The notes under the pieces were generated by a model. That model saw only the letters and a list, made by a program, of their open reading frames with translations, searched no databases and had not been told where the DNA came from. Positions 5,441-7,633 of a DNA stretch of 7,633 nt are shown piece by piece. This DNA is from Candidatus Auribacterota bacterium (GTDB lineage: Bacteria; Auribacterota; Tritonobacteria; UBA1439): NCBI GenBank assembly GCA_026391995.1, contig JAPLCY010000347.1:1-7633 (forward strand), given 5' to 3'. The position numbers were made by a program, and so were the translations under genes. The first letter of the stretch is position 1. Every line of letters begins with the position of its first letter.

Positions 5441-6318
5441 GCGGTCCCCCCTGTCGTGACCGCGGTCGCGAGTGTATGTGCGTCGAACCAGCGGACCAAA
5501 TCCTCGAAATACTCTCCCCGGCAACGGTCGAACTCGAGGGTGTGGCGGGCCGCCGGATACGTCTTCACCTGCGTGTCGCCGGTCGCGCATGAACTGATAA
5601 GCTTCGCGGTCGCCGCGTTGTTTACGATCTCATCCCGCCCGGAAAGAAGGAGCAGCACCGGCACGTTGACCGACGCCACACGCGCGCGCGCCAGACGCTC
5701 GAGCCTTCGGCTCTCATAGAGGAACCGGGCGGTGACGGTGCGCAATCCGAGGCCATCCTCTTCGATATAGCCCTGTTCGTCGGGGTCGTCGGTGAAGAGG
5801 GCCGGGTCGTCGAGCGGCAGCGAAAATTCACGGCCGCTCTTCATGAGGAGCGCTGCGAGCACCCTGAGTTTCAACGCGGGTGAGTAGTCGGTGAGGGGAA
5901 CGAGACCCGGCGAGGACAGCACGACGGTCGCTATGCTCTCCCCGGCAGCCGCCGCGGCGGCAACGGCGAGACGCCCCCCCCATGAAATGCCCAGCAGGTG
6001 CACCGGCCTTCCCGGGAGATTCGCCTTCCCGTAGCGCGCAAACTCCCCGACGTCGTCAAGCCATCGTCCGCAGCGCGGCTCTCCTCCCCCGCGCCCGGCG
6101 TTGAGGCCCGAGCCCCGGCGGTCGGGAAAGATCACCCGATACCCCTTCCGGCACAGCAGGCCGCACGATTCGAGATACCACGCGCTGTGGCTCCTGAGCC
6201 CGTGGAGGCCGACGATCGTCGCCTTCGGCGATTTCGGCAGCCACTCTCTGAAACGGAGCTTCGCCCCGTCGCTGCATTGAAGTTCCCTTATCTCCGGCAT
6301 GGATTCATCTGTATTCAT
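5437..6318 (-). CDS. Alpha/beta-hydrolase, monoacylglycerol lipase/lysophospholipase-like
   Basis: This 293-residue cytoplasmic serine hydrolase has no signal peptide or membrane segment. In numbering from the ATG at 6318, the oxyanion region is GLHGLRSHS (37-45), the nucleophile elbow is GISWGG with Ser112, the acid is Asp229 in SGRDEIV and the base is His259 in ARHTLEF. This completes the triad. The cap region (about 143-205) is rich in Leu, Asp and Pro. The layout (HG loop, DRRGSG, C-terminal DLVRWF) fits lysophospholipase or monoglyceride-lipase-like proteins, but esterase or thioesterase activity is equally possible. ATG 6318 is preferred to the TTG at 6321 because GAGGTG lies 7 nt before the ATG. 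It begins 11 nt after the enolase-family gene, whose stop lies inside the ribosome site, and overlaps the SDR start as ATGA. Confidence 0.87.
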   Translation of the reverse strand: MNTDESMPEIRELQCSDGAKLRFREWLPKSPKATIVGLHGLRSHSAWYLESCGLLCRKGYRVIFPDRRGSGLNAGRGGGEPRCGRWLDDVGEFARYGKANLPGRPVHLLGISWGGRLAVAAAAAAGESIATVVLSSPGLVPLTDYSPALKLRVLAALLMKSGREFSLPLDDPALFTDDPDEQGYIEEDGLGLRTVTARFLYESRRLERLARARVASVNVPVLLLLSGRDEIVNNAATAKLISSCATGDTQVKTYPAARHTLEFDRCRGEYFEDLVRWFDAHTLATAVTTGGTA

Positions 6319-6329
6319 CAATGGTCACC

Positions 6330-7511
6330 TCAAATAGCGATCTCCTGCCTCTGAACCGTAACCGCGTCCAGCACGCGCCGGTTCACCGTGACGCCGAGCC
6401 CGTTTCCCTCGAGGGGCCGGGCCCGGCCCCCGTAACGGAACGTCGGATCCTCGATGGTGAGATTTCTCTTCAGGAGGTGGCGGTCATAGGACCCCTCGAG
6501 ATACCGTATGCCGGGGAGAAAAAATGCCAGATGCCTCCCGGCCGCCGAGAGAAGCCCCGTCTCCCCCACCTGGCATCCGAGGGCGTAGCCGATCCCCTGC
6601 CCGCTGAGCGCGAGGGCCATCCGGTGCGACGCGAAGAGCCCGCCGCACTTCGAAATCCGCACATTCACCAGGTCGCAGGAACGATCACGCATAGCGGCGC
6701 GGGCGTCCGCCGGCGCGGAGACTGACTCGTCGAGCATGATTGGAACTCCCACCGCCTTCCTAAGCCGGGGATAATCGCCACGCCAGTCGGGGGCAAGCGG
6801 CTCCTCAACCGCCGAAATGCCGGATTCGCCGAGCCTCGGTATCACCCGCAACGCCGTCGCGGTGTCCCACGCCCCGTTGGCGTCGACCCTGATGTCAATC
6901 CCCGATCCGAGGATTTTCCTCGCGCGGCGGACCAGGGCCGCGTCCGCCTCCTCATCCCACCCCACCTTGAGCTTTACCGACTTGAAACCGTAGAGCCGAT
7001 ATTGTATCAGAGAGGAGGTGACCGGCGCAATCGAGCCGCCGGAACACACCGCGCTGTACCGCACCCGGGAGGGGCGTCCGGATTCGTCCGGCACGCCCGC
7101 CATGAACCGCCCGACCTCCCGGACGCTCACCCCGTGGGCCCGCGTGAGCGCGTCGAGCAGGCTCAGGCCCAGGGCGCAGCGGGCGGCTCCGGGAAAGACC
7201 GCTCCCGTGCGATCAACTCCGCACTCCCACCGCTGCAGATCGCACACACCCTCCTCGAGCGTTCCCCAGCCGGGCGCGAGGAATGAACAATCGAGACCGG
7301 CGAGATAGCGCATGGCCTCGTCGGGCGTCTCCCCCGTCACGTACTCGCGCGGAACTCCCTCGCCAAAGCCGCTCACCCCCCTGTCGGTCACCGCCTCCAC
7401 CACAATATTCTCAGCCTCACTGCGAACTGAGCGGGAGTGGGAAAAATGGATGCGGAGGGGAAGCCGGATGCGATAGACCACGAGCCTTGTCACGCGGAGT
7501 GCGGTGGGCAT
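6330..7511 (-). CDS. Enolase-superfamily enzyme, MLE subgroup (possible dipeptide epimerase)
   Basis: This 393-residue enzyme has an N-terminal capping domain (1-130, with the substrate loop around YRIRLPLRIHFSHS) and a TIM barrel. Visible active-site residues are the KxK motif (Lys180, Lys182 in VKLKVGW), metal ligands Asp210 (RVDANGAW), Glu236 (VEEPL) and Asp261 (LDES), and the opposing Lys288 in SKCGG. All are intact, so it should be a Mg-dependent enzyme that abstracts an alpha-proton. The subgroup includes muconate cycloisomerase, o-succinylbenzoate synthase, N-acylamino-acid racemase and dipeptide epimerases. The barrel end reads GCQVGETGLLSAAGRHLAFF, and I cannot assign a substrate. 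The ATG at 7511 has no clear ribosome site; a GTG at residue 7 is a less likely start. It heads a run with a hydrolase and an SDR. Confidence 0.88.
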   Translation of the reverse strand: MPTALRVTRLVVYRIRLPLRIHFSHSRSVRSEAENIVVEAVTDRGVSGFGEGVPREYVTGETPDEAMRYLAGLDCSFLAPGWGTLEEGVCDLQRWECGVDRTGAVFPGAARCALGLSLLDALTRAHGVSVREVGRFMAGVPDESGRPSRVRYSAVCSGGSIAPVTSSLIQYRLYGFKSVKLKVGWDEEADAALVRRARKILGSGIDIRVDANGAWDTATALRVIPRLGESGISAVEEPLAPDWRGDYPRLRKAVGVPIMLDESVSAPADARAAMRDRSCDLVNVRISKCGGLFASHRMALALSGQGIGYALGCQVGETGLLSAAGRHLAFFLPGIRYLEGSYDRHLLKRNLTIEDPTFRYGGRARPLEGNGLGVTVNRRVLDAVTVQRQEIAI

Positions 7512-7517
7512 ATATTT

Positions 7518-7573
7518 AGCTATCGAGCGATCAAGCTATCGAGCTGTTGGGCAATCAAGCTATCGAGAAAATC
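7518..7573 (+). repeat. Degenerate 8-bp tandem repeat upstream of the enolase-family gene
   Basis: Successive octamers read AGCTATCG, AGCGATCA, AGCTATCG, AGCTGTTG, GGCAATCA, AGCTATCG and AGAAAATC. The exact 10-mer AGCTATCGAG recurs at 7518, 7534 and 7558, at spacings of 16 and 24 bp, both multiples of eight. It occupies the whole gap between the preceding gene end and the ATG at 7511. It displaces any recognisable promoter or ribosome site. Confidence 0.7.
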
Positions 7574-7633
7574 ACGGGATTGGGACGGTGAAACGCCCGA
7601 AGCCATACGCCTTGTTGTGCCTGTCGAAATCCT
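7572..7633 (-). CDS. 3' end of an unidentified gene (partial)
   Basis: Nineteen codons ending in TGA (7574-7572) read DFDRHNKAYGFGRFTVPIP. Fifteen of the 19 third positions are G or C, in keeping with the GC-rich coding style of the neighbours, while the other open frame on this strand lacks that bias. The gene enters from beyond the right edge on the same strand. It ends about 60 bp before the enolase-family start, so it may belong to the same transcription unit. The fragment is too short to identify. Confidence 0.5.
   Translation of the reverse strand, partial: DFDRHNKAYGFGRFTVPIP

Noticed and set aside
5441..5590. 50-residue N-terminal extension of the SDR
   Set aside because: It is Arg- and Gly-rich, lies wholly inside the hydrolase gene in another frame, and precedes the normal Rossmann start MTVLVTGATG.
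4307..5719. 470-codon open frame on the plus strand, antisense to the SDR and hydrolase
   Set aside because: It runs through a repeat and across two well-supported minus-strand enzymes with intact catalytic motifs. Its translation shows no recognisable fold and biased Arg/His content.
434..7511. Olefin (ole) or hopanoid (hpn) biosynthesis cluster
   Set aside because: One SDR resembles OleD/HpnA and hydrolases are present, but the thiolase-like, AMP-ligase-like or squalene-cyclase genes that define those clusters are absent from the window.
7518..7573. CRISPR array or plasmid iterons
   Set aside because: Units are 8 bp and contiguous, without CRISPR-length repeats or spacers. No replication gene or DnaA box is visible nearby.

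Overview
The window is a GC-rich stretch from an unidentified, probably Gram-negative bacterium. All supportable genes lie on the minus strand, so the region is described from the right edge (7633) leftwards. The tightly overlapping genes, GTG starts and short palindromic intergenic repeats resemble an uncultured environmental lineage. I cannot name the phylum from the sequence.

Right part (7633 to 4430): the last 19 codons of an unidentified gene are followed by a short degenerate 8-bp tandem repeat. Then comes a three-gene run: an enolase-superfamily enzyme of the muconate-lactonizing subgroup (6330-7511), a serine alpha/beta hydrolase (5437-6318) and an extended-type SDR dehydrogenase/epimerase (4430-5440). 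The last two share an ATGA overlap.

Middle (4429 to 4125): a 305-bp gene-free gap holds two copies of an approximately 78-bp palindromic repeat in opposite orientation. It also holds a dyad-symmetric element just before the next gene. The repeat next to 4430 appears to supply the last codons and the stop of the SDR gene.

Second run (4124 to 872): an atypical NDUFA9-like SDR, a membrane-anchored alpha/beta hydrolase and a large secreted protein of unknown family. They are joined by 4-nt overlaps (ATGA, then GTGA), so they are very probably one co-translated operon. The two runs together contain two SDRs, two hydrolases, one enolase-type enzyme and one exported protein. A small-molecule or lipid/peptide modifying pathway is plausible, but the substrate is not visible.

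Left part (783 to 48): this is the most distinctive element. A type II toxin-antitoxin pair (RelE-like toxin first, Phd/YefM-like antitoxin second, ATGA overlap) has its own promoter and looks visibly less GC-rich than its surroundings. A folded attC-like site begins within a few bases of the antitoxin stop, and an attC-like right end lies just upstream of the promoter. The two boundary half-sites would pair with each other if the segment were circularised. This is the layout of a roughly 730-bp integron gene cassette. No integrase is seen in the window, so it may be part of an integrase-less attC cluster or a cassette inserted on its own. The toxin reading frame continues well upstream of its first ATG, and the only in-frame starts there are ATT, ATC or ATA codons.
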